Part shown: piece by piece, positions 1 through 9,137 of the stretch
Layout of the letters: each line of letters starts with the position of its first letter
Numbering within the stretch: the stretch's first letter is position 1
Assembly: GCA_023382535.1 (NCBI GenBank)
Contig: JAHDWA010000014.1
Coordinates: 146,403-210,402, forward strand
DNA: 64,000 nucleotides
Direction: 5' to 3'
From: Anaerolineae bacterium
GTDB taxonomy: Bacteria > Chloroflexota > Anaerolineae > 4572-78 > J111
Position numbers and translations under genes: made by a program
Notes under the pieces: generated by a model
The model's input: the letters and a program-made list of their open reading frames with translations, nothing else
Database searches by the model: none
What the model was told of the DNA's origin: nothing

Positions 1-1
1 C

Positions 2-2446
2 GACCTGGAGCGCTTCCTGCGCTATCTGCTGGCGGCGTGGGAGAAGGTTCAGCCGGGGGTCAGGGAAAGTCCGTTGGGCCTGCTCCTCGGTGGGATGTCA
101 CCAGATCCTGAAGCCGTCTTATCGGCTTTCGTCAACCTTGCCAACGAGGCGCTTGTTCCTATTATATTTGTCCTCGACGATTATCACCTGATTGAGGACC
201 CCTCTGTCCACACGGCACTGACTTTCCTGCTCGACCATCTCCCGCCGATGCTCCACTTCGTACTGGCCGGTCGCGGAGAACCGCTGCTGCCTCTGGCCCG
301 CTACCGGGCGCATCATGAGCTGATGGAGTTTCGGGCTGAAGATTTAACCTTCTGGCCCGAAGAGACGCAGGCTTTCTTGAATGAGAGGATGGGGCTTGAT
401 CTGGCCGCTGATGAGGTCGTCAGGCTGCAAGCCCAATTGGAAGGTTGGATTGCCGGTCTCCAATTGGTCGCGCTGACCCTCCAGCGTCGCCTCGCGGGGG
501 CGGACAAGCTGGTCGTTAGTGGAAAACATCGCTTCATCGCCGATTACCTGAGTGAAGATGTGCTGGCCCCCTTACCCGACAGTCTGCGGAGCTTTCTGCT
601 CCAGACCAGTCTCCTGGATCGCCTCTGTGGGTCGCTCTGTGATACCGTCACCGGGGGAGGAGGCGGCCAAGAAATGCTTGAACTCCTGGAACGAGAAAAC
701 TTGTTCCTTGTGCCGCTGGATGACCACCGGGAGTGGTTCCGTTATCACCGGCTCTTTGCCGACGTTCTCCAGGAAGAGCTTCACCGCCATCATCCTGCTG
801 AGGTCGCTGGTCTTCATTGCCGGGCTGCCCGCTGGTACCTGGCGCATGACCTGCCGGAGCAAGCTTTCCCTCACGCGGTTGCGGGCGAGGATGTGAAACT
901 CGTCAGTGATATTGCCAACCGCTATAGTGTTGCCAGGTTAAAGGCCGGGGAGATCACGCTCGTGAAACGGTGGCTCGAATCGCTCCCGGAGGCGTGGTAT
1001 GTCAGCCACCCGGAATTTGGCTTCTTCCGGGCAGCCTTCCTGATCTTCACCGGCCAGTTTGAGATGTGCGCTCGCTGTCTCGACGAGATCGAACGGCTGG
1101 TGCTTGTACAATGCGAGGACACCCGGCCGCACCTGGCAAGGGTGACCGCGATGCGCTGCTTTATTGCCTGCTTTCAACATGATCTGGCCGGGGCAGAGAG
1201 TTATGCTGACCAGGCGCTGCGGGATCTGCCGGAAGAAGATGATTTTGGCTTTCGACCCGATGTGTATGGTGCGCTAGGGGATACCTACCGCCACCATGGG
1301 CGCTGGGAGGAAGCGAAAGCATGTTACCTTAAGGTGCTTGACTTCCCTCACGCGCCTGACTTCCAGATCGAATCAGTGCATCTGTTTGGCGCCCTGGCCG
1401 ACCTCGAGCTGCGGCAAGGCCATCTCAGAGATGCTGCGGGGTATTGGAGAAAGGCCCTGGCAGTCATCCAGGATCAGGCAGCTTGGGGCAGCTATCCGCT
1501 CCCGGTGATCGGCTGGGTGTATATTCGGCTGGCTGAGATCCTATACGAGTGGAACGAGCTGGAGCAGGCCCGTGACCATCTATCCCGAGGGCTGGAACGG
1601 GCTGAACTGGGCGGCGACGTAAGGGCGATGATTGCCGGTTACCTGCTGACAGGCCGGGCGAAGTTGACGAGTGGCGACATCGAGGAGGCGGCGGAGTACC
1701 TGGAGCGAGTACGTCCGCTGGTGGAAGAGACTCCATTTCCAGACTCGACCAGCCGCTTCGAACGTTTTCAACTCGAGCTCTGGCTGGCGCAGGACAGGCT
1801 CCGGACTGCCGTGGATTGGGCCGATACAGTGCTGCAAGCCAGAGCGGTCGAGGAACGACCAGAGAATGAGATCACTCAACTGGCAGTGGCGCGGGTGTTG
1901 ATCGTCAAAGGGGATGCGCTCTCTATCGAGCGTGCGCTGGCCCTGCTTGGACGACTGCTCCAGGCAGCGGAAGCGGAAGGCCGGGCGGATGCTCAGATCG
2001 AGGCGCTGGTGTTTCAGGCGTTGGCTCAGTGGCGACGCGGTGAGCGGGCCGAGGCGATGACCTCGCTGGAACATGCCCTCAGGCTGGCAGAACCCGAAGG
2101 CTACGTGCGCCTTTTCGCCGACCTCGGGCTGCCCATGGCCCGGCTGTTGCAGGAGGCCCGTTCCCGTGAGGTGATGCCAGATTACGTCGTCAAGCTGCTA
2201 CCGGTCTATGCTGATCTTACTTCTCCTGACGCCGGGGAAGCCGCACTGCCAGAACCGCTTAGCCCGCGGGAGCAGGAAGTCCTGCAACTGATCGCCGCCG
2301 GGCTGACCAACCGGGAGATCGCCGCACAATTGGTCGTTTCCCCGGAGACGGTCAAAAAGCATACCGGCAGTATCTACGCCAAGTTGGGTGTCCGCAGCCG
2401 CACCGAGGCTGCGGCCAGAGCCAGAGAACTGGACCTGCTCGACTAG
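2..2446 (+). CDS. MalT-type LuxR transcriptional regulator (5' end outside window)
   Basis: The frame is open from the first full codon at base 2 and runs through the ATG at 74, so the gene begins upstream of the window; 814 residues are present. It is a large STAND-class regulator of the MalT/LAL type, in which ATP and an inducer control oligomerisation and DNA binding. Visible are a Walker B-like FVLDDYH near residue 60, the family block WFRYHRLFADVL near residue 246, several hundred residues of TPR-like helical repeats, and a C-terminal LuxR helix-turn-helix from LSPREQEVL (about residue 753) to the end. The Walker A loop must lie in the missing part. The inducer cannot be told from sequence. 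The two genes downstream on the same strand are possible targets. Confidence 0.93.
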   Translation, partial: DLERFLRYLLAAWEKVQPGVRESPLGLLLGGMSPDPEAVLSAFVNLANEALVPIIFVLDDYHLIEDPSVHTALTFLLDHLPPMLHFVLAGRGEPLLPLARYRAHHELMEFRAEDLTFWPEETQAFLNERMGLDLAADEVVRLQAQLEGWIAGLQLVALTLQRRLAGADKLVVSGKHRFIADYLSEDVLAPLPDSLRSFLLQTSLLDRLCGSLCDTVTGGGGGQEMLELLERENLFLVPLDDHREWFRYHRLFADVLQEELHRHHPAEVAGLHCRAARWYLAHDLPEQAFPHAVAGEDVKLVSDIANRYSVARLKAGEITLVKRWLESLPEAWYVSHPEFGFFRAAFLIFTGQFEMCARCLDEIERLVLVQCEDTRPHLARVTAMRCFIACFQHDLAGAESYADQALRDLPEEDDFGFRPDVYGALGDTYRHHGRWEEAKACYLKVLDFPHAPDFQIESVHLFGALADLELRQGHLRDAAGYWRKALAVIQDQAAWGSYPLPVIGWVYIRLAEILYEWNELEQARDHLSRGLERAELGGDVRAMIAGYLLTGRAKLTSGDIEEAAEYLERVRPLVEETPFPDSTSRFERFQLELWLAQDRLRTAVDWADTVLQARAVEERPENEITQLAVARVLIVKGDALSIERALALLGRLLQAAEAEGRADAQIEALVFQALAQWRRGERAEAMTSLEHALRLAEPEGYVRLFADLGLPMARLLQEARSREVMPDYVVKLLPVYADLTSPDAGEAALPEPLSPREQEVLQLIAAGLTNREIAAQLVVSPETVKKHTGSIYAKLGVRSRTEAAARARELDLLD

Positions 2447-2492
2447 CGGCTGTTTCCACCTATTCCCCTCCCTTCAAAAATACCCCGCTTAA

Positions 2493-2537
2493 ATACCCCA
2501 TTCGGGGCATCATGTTACCCCTTCCTTGCTTTATACT
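2493..2537 (+). promoter_or_regulatory. Inverted repeat and -10 box upstream of the small barrel gene
   Basis: The 130-bp gap after the LuxR gene holds an inverted repeat ATACCCC-ATTC-GGGGCAT (2493-2510, one mismatch) flanked by two more TACCCC words, and a good -10 box TATACT at 2532-2537. An AAGGAGA ribosome site at 2564-2570 then leads into the ATG at 2577. The repeat lies just upstream of the -10, where an activator would bind, so it could be the site of the neighbouring MalT-type regulator. That link is inference. Confidence 0.4.
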
Positions 2538-2576
2538 GGCCGTAGATTGAGCCAATAGTTAATAAGGAGATTACCA

Positions 2577-2885
2577 ATGATAATCGTAAGATTTGTCTGT
2601 CAAGCCAAATTTGGTCAGGCCAGTGAAGTTGTGGCCGGCTTCAAGCGGTCTGGGGAAATTGTTCGCACACTGGTTGGCCCGCACGTGCGTGCCCGGATTC
2701 TCACCGACCTGAGCGGCCCGTTTGATACAGTTGTCCAGGAGATAGAGATAGAGAGCTTGGCCGAGTGGGAGCGGCTCAGGACGGTCATATTCTCGAACCC
2801 GGAGTTCCAAGAGGCTGAAGCGGCCTTACCCGGTGTCATCGAATCAGGGCAGACCGAGTATTACACCCTCGAAGCAGAGTGGTAG
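2577..2885 (+). CDS. Small dimeric alpha/beta-barrel-like protein
   Basis: This is a 102-residue protein with no signal peptide or membrane segment. The pattern, a starting beta strand (MIIVRFVCQAKFG), a helix, paired strands and the closing LAEWERLR...PEFQEAEAAL helix, resembles the NIPSNAP/ABM dimeric alpha-beta barrel group, whose members are often small oxidoreductase-like or ligand-binding proteins. Start is fixed by AAGGAGA six bases upstream. The flavoprotein gene begins 13 bp downstream with its own ribosome site, so the two are probably cotranscribed. Specific function unknown. Confidence 0.75.
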   Translation: MIIVRFVCQAKFGQASEVVAGFKRSGEIVRTLVGPHVRARILTDLSGPFDTVVQEIEIESLAEWERLRTVIFSNPEFQEAEAALPGVIESGQTEYYTLEAEW

Positions 2886-2898
2886 GAAAGAGACTAAA

Positions 2899-4119
2899 AT
2901 GGTGGAATATATAGAAACCGTAATCGTCGGAGGCGGGCAGGCTGGGCTGGCGACCAGTTATTATCTAACCCAACAAGGGCACGAACACATCGTGTTGGAG
3001 AAAGCAGCGCAAGCAGGCAGTGTCTGGCGCAATGAGCGGTGGGATTCCTTCACCCTGATTACGCCCAACTGGGCCTTCAGGATGCCTGGGGCAGAGTACA
3101 GCGGCCCTGACCGTGATGGCTTTATGCGGCGCGAGGAGGTCGTGGCCTTCTTTGAACAGTACGCCGAACAATTCAGACTTCCCATCCAATACAACACGCG
3201 CGTGGTCTCGGTGGAGCCGCTGGATCATCAAGGCTACCGCGTTCAAACGGACGGGCGCACCTTCACCGCAAAGAACGTGGTCATGGCGACCGGCTTCTTT
3301 CAGCAGCCCAAGATACCCCAGTTTGCCGCGGATTTGTCACCCCGTCTCACCCAACTCCACAGCAGCGCCTATCGCAATCCCGAATCACTCCCAGCGGGTG
3401 CAGTGCTCGTTGTCGGCAGCGCGCAGTCAGGCTGCCAGATTGCCGAGGAACTCTACCAACATGGCCGGAAAGTTTTCCTGTGTACCGGCAGCGCCGGGCG
3501 AGTGCCCCGGCGCTATCGTGGCAAGGATATCATCGAGTGGCTGCATTTGAGCGGCTTCTTCGATCTAACGCCCGAACAGTTGCCACCCGGCATGTCTAAG
3601 TTTGAAGGCATCCCCCATGTTTCGGGTACAAACGGCGGGCATACGATTAACCTGCATCAATTCGCGCGTGACGGCGTGACTCTGCTCGGCCACCTGCGCG
3701 GTACAGCGAGCGACAAAGTCTGGTTTGCTCCTGACCTGCACGGGAACCTGGCCAAAGTAGACCGGTTTGAACTTGAGGTTTTGAAAATGATTGACGGTTA
3801 CATCCAGGCGAAGGCTCTCGCCGCGTCGGCAGAAAATCTACCCCATCTGCGTGACGGTTACGAGCAACCTATTATTGAGGAAGTTGATTTGAAAGCAGCC
3901 GGCATCAACACCGTCATCTGGGCAATGGGTTACACCTTCGACTACCACCTGGTGAAGCTACCTATCCGTGATAGTGATGGCTTTCCCATCCAGGCGAGTG
4001 GGGTTACCAACTACGCAGGCTTATACTTCGTCGGCATCCCCTGGATGCCCTCAGAGAAATCGGGCTTCCTGATTGGGGTGGGCGACTCTGCCCAATACAT
4101 CGCGTCCAATATCTTATAG
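2899..4119 (+). CDS. CzcO-like FAD/NAD(P)-binding flavoprotein monooxygenase
   Basis: A 406-residue flavoprotein. The N-terminal FAD-binding strand carries VGGGQAGLA (about residues 9-17), followed by the E-rich second strand (VLEKAAQAGSVW) usual for FMO/Baeyer-Villiger-like enzymes. A second dinucleotide site VVGSAQSGCQIAEEL lies near residue 170 and the ATG-like motif VIWAMGYTFDY near residue 340. This matches the CzcO family, which oxidises small organic substrates with NAD(P)H and O2. The frame extends upstream to 2833, but ATG 2899 is preferred because it has AGGAAAGAG before it and starts right at the FAD motif. Probably cotranscribed with the small barrel protein. Substrate unknown. 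Confidence 0.85.
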   Translation: MVEYIETVIVGGGQAGLATSYYLTQQGHEHIVLEKAAQAGSVWRNERWDSFTLITPNWAFRMPGAEYSGPDRDGFMRREEVVAFFEQYAEQFRLPIQYNTRVVSVEPLDHQGYRVQTDGRTFTAKNVVMATGFFQQPKIPQFAADLSPRLTQLHSSAYRNPESLPAGAVLVVGSAQSGCQIAEELYQHGRKVFLCTGSAGRVPRRYRGKDIIEWLHLSGFFDLTPEQLPPGMSKFEGIPHVSGTNGGHTINLHQFARDGVTLLGHLRGTASDKVWFAPDLHGNLAKVDRFELEVLKMIDGYIQAKALAASAENLPHLRDGYEQPIIEEVDLKAAGINTVIWAMGYTFDYHLVKLPIRDSDGFPIQASGVTNYAGLYFVGIPWMPSEKSGFLIGVGDSAQYIASNIL

Positions 4120-4135
4120 GCAAAACAAATAAAAG

Positions 4136-4633
4136 TCATACAAAACTAAAAGAATCGCTGGTGTGGCGAGTTTTGACCGCTTTTGAGGGGGCAAGAAAAG
4201 TGCCTTCCGGCTCGGCCAGCCACTGCATGAGGATGCCCCAATTGGCCGGGCTTTGCTGGTACCCAGGTTGAAAATGACCAAATTGGTAAAGGTGGACGTG
4301 ATAGGTTGCCGCCGGATCTGAATGTTTACTAAAGAAACGCCGCCCGGCCAGACCTTGCTCGCCGCGCGGCACGTAGCCCAGCTCGATCATTTTTCGAGTA
4401 AATTGGTCTATAAGCAATTCATCCTTGGAGAGTTCGGCCAGCAAGTCAATGTTGGCGATCTGGATGATGTCGCCCACTTCAACCCAAATCTCGATGACCG
4501 GCTTAACCTTTATGTCTGAGCGGCTGATACTGCCCAGGTGATGAATGGCAACCAGTTCTATCCCAAAAACGGGGATCAGCTTACTGGCTTCGGTCCGAAA
4601 GAGGTGTTGGGGTGCAATGTCAAACTTTTGCAT
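4136..4633 (-). CDS. GrpB (UPF0157) family nucleotidyltransferase-like protein
   Basis: This 165-residue protein resembles the GrpB/UPF0157 family, part of the nucleotidyltransferase superfamily. The diagnostic stretch is AIHHLGSISRSDIKVKPVIE, equivalent to the usual IEHIGSTSVPGLAAKPIID, followed by a later YHVHLYQFG strand. The first active-site region is altered (GSISRS for GSTSVP), so activity may differ. ATG 4633 is chosen over the upstream ATG at 4666 because AAGGAGATATCCG lies directly before it. The gene faces the flavoprotein gene tail to tail with only 16 bp between them. Cellular role of the family is not known. Confidence 0.78.
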   Translation of the reverse strand: MQKFDIAPQHLFRTEASKLIPVFGIELVAIHHLGSISRSDIKVKPVIEIWVEVGDIIQIANIDLLAELSKDELLIDQFTRKMIELGYVPRGEQGLAGRRFFSKHSDPAATYHVHLYQFGHFQPGYQQSPANWGILMQWLAEPEGTFLAPSKAVKTRHTSDSFSFV

Positions 4634-4721
4634 CGGATATCTCCTTAAAAATAGGATCAGTCTCAAGGTCAGGTTCAGGCAGCAGTTTTCATTAGACTCT
4701 ATCGGGAATAAGACGAAAGCC

Positions 4722-4805
4722 AGGTGACAGGCACTTCTGACGCTAAAAGTAGGTATATCTGGCTCAAAACGGTCTGATTTAAGCTGGATAAGTGTCTGTC
4801 ACCTT
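4722..4805 (+). repeat. Palindrome-ended interspersed element, copy a
   Basis: 84 bp bounded by AGGTGACAGGCACTT (4722-4736) and AAGTGTCTGTCACCTT (4790-4805), nearly perfect inverted copies of each other. The inner half next to the right end (GGATAAGTG) matches copies b and e. It fills the gap between two (-) genes. It belongs to the five-copy family in this window. Confidence 0.8.
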
Positions 4806-4846
4806 AATCCCAATAGGGTGGCAGGCTAAAGGCTGGTGCTGGCTCC

Positions 4847-5206
4847 TTAATTAAGGTGGGTGTTCATATGGCGCAGCCGGTCAGCCATGACCCGCATGAC
4901 CTGGATTGAAAAGAACGGAATCTGGTGCACAAAAATGTTGAAACGATTCTCATCCAGAGGTACAAGCTGGCAGTCAGTTTTGGCAATAGCGGTAGCGCTG
5001 CGTGGGGTGTGGTCAATCAGGGCCATCTCTCCCACGACGCCCCCCGGCCCAACCGTTTCGACATGCTGGCCGTGAATAAAGATGTCCACTTCTCCTTCTT
5101 TGACTACATACATCAGATCACCCGGCTGCCCTTCCTGAAAAATGATGTGACCTGCCGGAAATGACTCAAATTGTTGATAATTTTTAAAGAAATTCACCAT
5201 AGCCAT
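4847..5206 (-). CDS. Stand-alone cyclic-nucleotide-binding domain protein
   Basis: At 119 residues this is a single cNMP-binding beta-roll with no DNA-binding or channel domain. The phosphate-binding cassette GEMALIDHTPRSATA (about residues 59-73) keeps the G-E-x-A-L and P-R-S-A positions that contact cyclic nucleotide, so ligand binding is plausible. The N-terminal FPAGHIIFQEGQPGD and the closing helix (MRVMADRLR) complete the CRP-type fold. Start is supported by GAGGGAG eight bases upstream. A terminator sits between this gene and the lipoprotein gene upstream, so it is transcribed alone. It may act as a free regulatory subunit or cNMP sink; partner unknown. Confidence 0.87.
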   Translation of the reverse strand: MAMVNFFKNYQQFESFPAGHIIFQEGQPGDLMYVVKEGEVDIFIHGQHVETVGPGGVVGEMALIDHTPRSATAIAKTDCQLVPLDENRFNIFVHQIPFFSIQVMRVMADRLRHMNTHLN

Positions 5207-5340
5207 GGTCGTTCTCCCTCAATTCACCGGGACTACCTACCCAAAGGAAAATTGCCGCTTGCCATCAAATTTTTGGCGGCTATCTATAATTTAACCGGTG
5301 ATTGTCTGGAAATCGTTACGAAAAGCGTTACGGGGTGAAA

Positions 5341-5376
5341 CAAAAGACCCCCGGTTTTGCCGCAAAACCGGGGGTC
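5341..5376 (-). terminator. Intrinsic terminator of the lipoprotein gene
   Basis: Perfect 14-bp arms GACCCCCGGTTTTG (5346-5359) and CAAAACCGGGGGTC (5363-5376) with a 3-base loop. Read on the (-) strand the hairpin is followed by TTTTG TTT, a proper U tract, 24 bases after the lipoprotein stop codon. Confidence 0.9.
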
Positions 5377-5399
5377 TTTGCTAGAGTTGGCTTGTGGGA

Positions 5400-7298
5400 T
5401 CAATACATTTGGAGCGGTAAGGCGCCGCCTGGTCCGCCGGCCAAGGCCCAGGTTTCATCCTGGCCCACTGTGATTTTATCGCTCAGCGGCGTTTCACCGG
5501 GCAGGGTCAAGGTAAAGACATGCTCGCCGGGCGGTACATCTACAAATGGGACGCCCTCCATCGAGGTTTGGCCAGGGTTCTGCACTTCCACCTTGATTTC
5601 TTTTTGATCAATATTGAAGACGATCTGGCCATCCGTAAAGTTGCCGAAGTAAATCCGGGCCTGCCCCGAAGGCGGGAGAATCCCGTCTTTTTTGGCTGCA
5701 GCGATCATTTTGACGGTCAGATTAATGTCGGTGCCGCCGGAGCTATTTTTGGTCAGCCGCAAGTCCAACTGACCGTCCGGGTTCTCGTACAGTTGGGTCG
5801 CTTGATCGTCGGTTGCGCCGACGGTGCTGGGCAGGGCCAGCCACCCTCGGGCCGACAACTCGCGGTTGTAGAACTCAAACAATGCTTTGACCGGGGACGG
5901 GGAAGTAACATAAAGGGAGCGGCGGTAGGGGCTGTTTTCATCCGAGAAATTTTCATAATTGTCCGGAACCGGCAAGCCATCTTTATCTTCGGCCACCAAC
6001 TCGCCGGCATCAGCAGGGGGTGAGCTTTCGTCCGTCTCGCTTACATTCGAGTCTGTGCCGGGTGCTGCGGCCATTTCACCACTCACACTCAAGATGACAT
6101 CGGTATCCTGGCCGGCGCCAAGATTCATGATCGTCAGCGATAGCGAAGCGTCGCCCTGGGCAAACTCCAACGCGGCCAGGCTGGGCGAAACCAAAGCTAT
6201 TGTTTCATCTTCAGTCCACCCCTGGACCGGGAGAGCCTGGCGGTAAAATTCGACCAGCTTGTTGATATTTGAGGGGCTGTTAAAGGTAATTTCCTGGAAG
6301 TCGCTATCATAGACCACTTCCTGGGCATCGCTCGGCAGGGGCAACTGTTCAAGGCCGGAACCGCCGGTTTCGACCGGTTCTGCTTCTTCGGTCGCTGCCG
6401 GTTCAGTGTCTTCGGTTGCCTCCGGGGTGGGTGTTTCCGGGTTAGCCAGCGCGGCGATTTCCTCGCTGCCCAGCGGCTGGAGAACAACTTGGGTCAGGCC
6501 ATCACCGGCAGGAGTCAATTCCAGCCACAAGGCCATCTCTTTACCGGCAAAAAGCAGTTGGGCCTTCTCCGCCTCGATCACACTTCGGTCGGCAACTTCC
6601 TCCCACTCCGGCGCGACCAGTTGCTCCCGGTAAAAAGCGATAACGGCGTTAAAATCAGACGGGGTCGTGTAGCCCAGGTATAATTGCGAGTCGCTGAACT
6701 CGATGTTACGTGCATCCGCCAGCGCCGGCAGGTCAGCTAGGAGGGGGATGGGCGCATACTGGACACTGGTTTTATTGTCCTGGGCCGGGGCTACGGTGAT
6801 AAAAACTGACAACCCCTGGCCGTCTTTTTTGAATGTCATTTGCTTCATCGTGGGGTCATCAGCCATGGCCGTATTGGGTTGGGTATACTCCTGCCAGCCG
6901 AGCGCTCCTAATTCCCGGCGAGAAAAATCGGCCACGGCGGCCACTTCAGCCGGGGTCACATAGATGGTGGTCGCTTTGTCCTCGTAAATGACTTCCGCAT
7001 CGGCAAAGCGGGGCAGCGTGCGCATGTCCAGTTCACCATCCGGTGACTCAACCCTGGATTCGGCGCGCTGCTCGGCGGTTGGCTCGACGGCCGCCACCGT
7101 CGGTGCGACTGTAGCTGTCGGTGCAGGTGTAGCCGTTGGCTCCGGTTCAGCCGGGGCCGCGCTAGGCGGGGGAACAGGGGTGGACGTTGCGGCGGGGGTG
7201 ACGCTCTGGCTCTCGCTTTGACCCCCACAGCCGGACAGGACTATGACAAGAACCGACATGAAAAACGGAATGACCCACTTGAAATTCTGGTGCTGCAT
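5400..7298 (-). CDS. Lipoprotein with four tandem repeat domains
   Basis: A 632-residue secreted lipoprotein. The signal peptide ends in the lipobox LSGC (lipidated Cys24), followed by a Pro/Ala/Thr-rich spacer to about residue 80. Four related domains follow (about 95-190, 190-280, 315-410, 440-530). Each has the pattern LP..ADA..V.Y, a strand with T/S-P-x-D/N-x, then (A/V)xFYRxEL.A.GW and a closing LxLxV strand. A final beta domain (about 545-632) resembles PEGA-type extracytoplasmic domains. A GGAGGAG ribosome site fits the start. Family and ligand not recognised; a role at the cell surface is inferred from the lipobox. Confidence 0.8.
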   Translation of the reverse strand: MQHQNFKWVIPFFMSVLVIVLSGCGGQSESQSVTPAATSTPVPPPSAAPAEPEPTATPAPTATVAPTVAAVEPTAEQRAESRVESPDGELDMRTLPRFADAEVIYEDKATTIYVTPAEVAAVADFSRRELGALGWQEYTQPNTAMADDPTMKQMTFKKDGQGLSVFITVAPAQDNKTSVQYAPIPLLADLPALADARNIEFSDSQLYLGYTTPSDFNAVIAFYREQLVAPEWEEVADRSVIEAEKAQLLFAGKEMALWLELTPAGDGLTQVVLQPLGSEEIAALANPETPTPEATEDTEPAATEEAEPVETGGSGLEQLPLPSDAQEVVYDSDFQEITFNSPSNINKLVEFYRQALPVQGWTEDETIALVSPSLAALEFAQGDASLSLTIMNLGAGQDTDVILSVSGEMAAAPGTDSNVSETDESSPPADAGELVAEDKDGLPVPDNYENFSDENSPYRRSLYVTSPSPVKALFEFYNRELSARGWLALPSTVGATDDQATQLYENPDGQLDLRLTKNSSGGTDINLTVKMIAAAKKDGILPPSGQARIYFGNFTDGQIVFNIDQKEIKVEVQNPGQTSMEGVPFVDVPPGEHVFTLTLPGETPLSDKITVGQDETWALAGGPGGALPLQMY

Positions 7299-7425
7299 GA
7301 AATCTCCTCCTGGTTACTGGTTTAGAATATTAGATTTTACTTAAGGGCTTGGCCTAAAGCCTATCACGACAGCGGAACTTTGCCAATAGGCGTAATGTCC
7401 CCCCTATAACAACAGGTTGCGGAGA

Positions 7426-8577
7426 CTATCCCACCAGCCGCCGCCGGGCCTCTTCCAGGGTGTCGAGCTGCTTGGGAAAAGCAAAGCGGACCAGGCCCCG
7501 GCTGAGGCTGGGATCACCCCGGTAAAAACTGCTGCCCGGCACTACGGCGACCCGCTTGGTGGTGGTCAGCCACTCGGCAAAGGCCATCTCATCCATCTCC
7601 GGCTGGAGGGCTGAATAATCGGCCATCACGTAATAGGATCCCTCCGGCGGGACCGCGTGAAAGCCGGCCTCTTCCAACACGGCCATCATCTTGTCCCGGC
7701 GAACGTGGTAGGCCCGGGTCATCTCGGCGTAGTAATTGTCAGGCAGGGTCAAGGCGGTGACGGCGGCCTCTTGCAGGGGAGTTGGGGCGCAGATGGTCAG
7801 AAAGTCATGCACGGTGCGCAGCGACTTTGACAGCTCCGCCGGGGCAATCGCCCAGGCGACGCGCCAGCCGGTGACGGCGTAAGTTTTGGTCAGGCCGGAG
7901 GTGGTGATGGTCCGTCCGGCCATGCCGGGTAACGTAGCGATCGGGATGTGCTGGCGGCCATCGTACAGAATTTTTTCGTAAATCTCGTCGGTGATGGCGA
8001 GGGTATCGTACTGCTGGCACAGGCCGGCAATCAGTTGCAGAGTCTCCCGGCTGAAGACCCGCCCGCTGGGGTTATGGGGTGTATTGAAAATGATGGCTTT
8101 GGGCTTTTGGGAAAACGCCGCGCGCAGTTCCGCTTCGTCGAGCGTGAAGAGGGGCGGTTTCATGCTGACAAAAATCGGCTCAGCCCCGGCAAAGCGCACC
8201 CCGGCCACGTAATTTTCGTGGGACGGGTCAATGATGATGACCTTCTCCCCCGGATTAATTGTGCCGAGCAGGGCGGCGATAATCGCCTCGGTCACCCCGC
8301 AGGTGACGGTCACGTCGGTATCCGGGTTGATGCTCATACCGTACCAGCGCCCGTAGGTTTCGGCAATCTGCGCCCGTAAGCGGGCCGATCCCCACGTGAT
8401 CGCATACTGGTTGTGGCCACCCTGGATTGAATGAACGGCCGCGTTCAAAAGCGCGGGCGGCGGGTCAAAATCCGGGAAACCCTGCGATAGATTAACCGCG
8501 CCGTGCTTGATCGCCAGGCGGGTCATATCGCGGATGACCGACTCGGTCAGGGTAGATAAGCGTTGGGCTGGGATCAT
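7426..8577 (-). CDS. Class I/II pyridoxal-phosphate aminotransferase
   Basis: A 383-residue fold-type I aminotransferase of normal length. The substrate-loop region NLSQGFPDFDPP, the PLP-ring stacking region and N-x-P motif FNTPHNPSGR, the D-x-x-Y motif (ITDEIYEKI) and the lysine that binds PLP in SGLTKTYAVTGWR are all present. It resembles the kynurenine/glutamine transaminase and MalY/PatA-like branch; the amino-acid substrate cannot be fixed. The ATG overlaps the stop of the acetyltransferase gene upstream by four bases (ATGA), so the two are translationally coupled. Confidence 0.9.
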   Translation of the reverse strand: MIPAQRLSTLTESVIRDMTRLAIKHGAVNLSQGFPDFDPPPALLNAAVHSIQGGHNQYAITWGSARLRAQIAETYGRWYGMSINPDTDVTVTCGVTEAIIAALLGTINPGEKVIIIDPSHENYVAGVRFAGAEPIFVSMKPPLFTLDEAELRAAFSQKPKAIIFNTPHNPSGRVFSRETLQLIAGLCQQYDTLAITDEIYEKILYDGRQHIPIATLPGMAGRTITTSGLTKTYAVTGWRVAWAIAPAELSKSLRTVHDFLTICAPTPLQEAAVTALTLPDNYYAEMTRAYHVRRDKMMAVLEEAGFHAVPPEGSYYVMADYSALQPEMDEMAFAEWLTTTKRVAVVPGSSFYRGDPSLSRGLVRFAFPKQLDTLEEARRRLVG

Positions 8578-9068
8578 AGATTTAATTCCTTTCGTCGTAA
8601 CGATACCTTCCGTCCATCCGGCGTATCCATCACCCCAACTTCGACAAACCCGTTCTTGGTATGAAAATTGAGCGAGATCGGGTTAGGCGGCTCCAAATTA
8701 ACCTCACAGACGAGGCTGGTCAGTGTGGCTTGCCGGGCAAACTGTTCTATGAATTGGTAGAAATGTGAGCCAACCCGCGCTCGCCGGACAGTCGGGGCAA
8801 TGGCAATCTGGTCAATGTACAGAAAATTAGCATAGCGGGTCTGAAACCACAAAAACTCGTCGCCGTCGTAGCTGTTTTTGTCCGTGTAGGCAATCACATA
8901 GCCGGCCACTTGAGCGTCCACTTCGGCCACGTAGAAAAAAGGCGCAGTTGCCAGCACGGCCGTCAACTCTTCAAGGGCCAGCCGGACCACGCCGGGTATC
9001 CCGGCGGCATTGATGGCCAGGATCGCCTCAAAATCACTTGTCTGAACGGGCCGGAAAGTCAGGCTCAC
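8574..9068 (-). CDS. GNAT-family N-acetyltransferase
   Basis: A GNAT acyltransferase of 164 residues using a GTG start at 9068 (VSLTFRPVQ), preceded by a G-rich ribosome site. The frame stays open to an ATG at 9146, but that stretch lies in repeat-like intergenic DNA and adds no family sequence. The core shows beta-4 DQIAIAPTVRRARVGSHFYQ, the acetyl-CoA loop in R-R-A-R-V-G form, and a beta-5/6 end LNFHTKNGFVEVG. Coupled by ATGA overlap to the aminotransferase. Substrate unknown; the pairing suggests an amino acid or derivative. Confidence 0.85.
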   Translation of the reverse strand: MSLTFRPVQTSDFEAILAINAAGIPGVVRLALEELTAVLATAPFFYVAEVDAQVAGYVIAYTDKNSYDGDEFLWFQTRYANFLYIDQIAIAPTVRRARVGSHFYQFIEQFARQATLTSLVCEVNLEPPNPISLNFHTKNGFVEVGVMDTPDGRKVSLRRKELNL

Positions 9069-9137
9069 TGGTCCCCCCCTTGTTTCAGAAGCCCCTCTAG
9101 CGTAATACGTAGGGTGTGGTACGAGGATAGACGGAAT

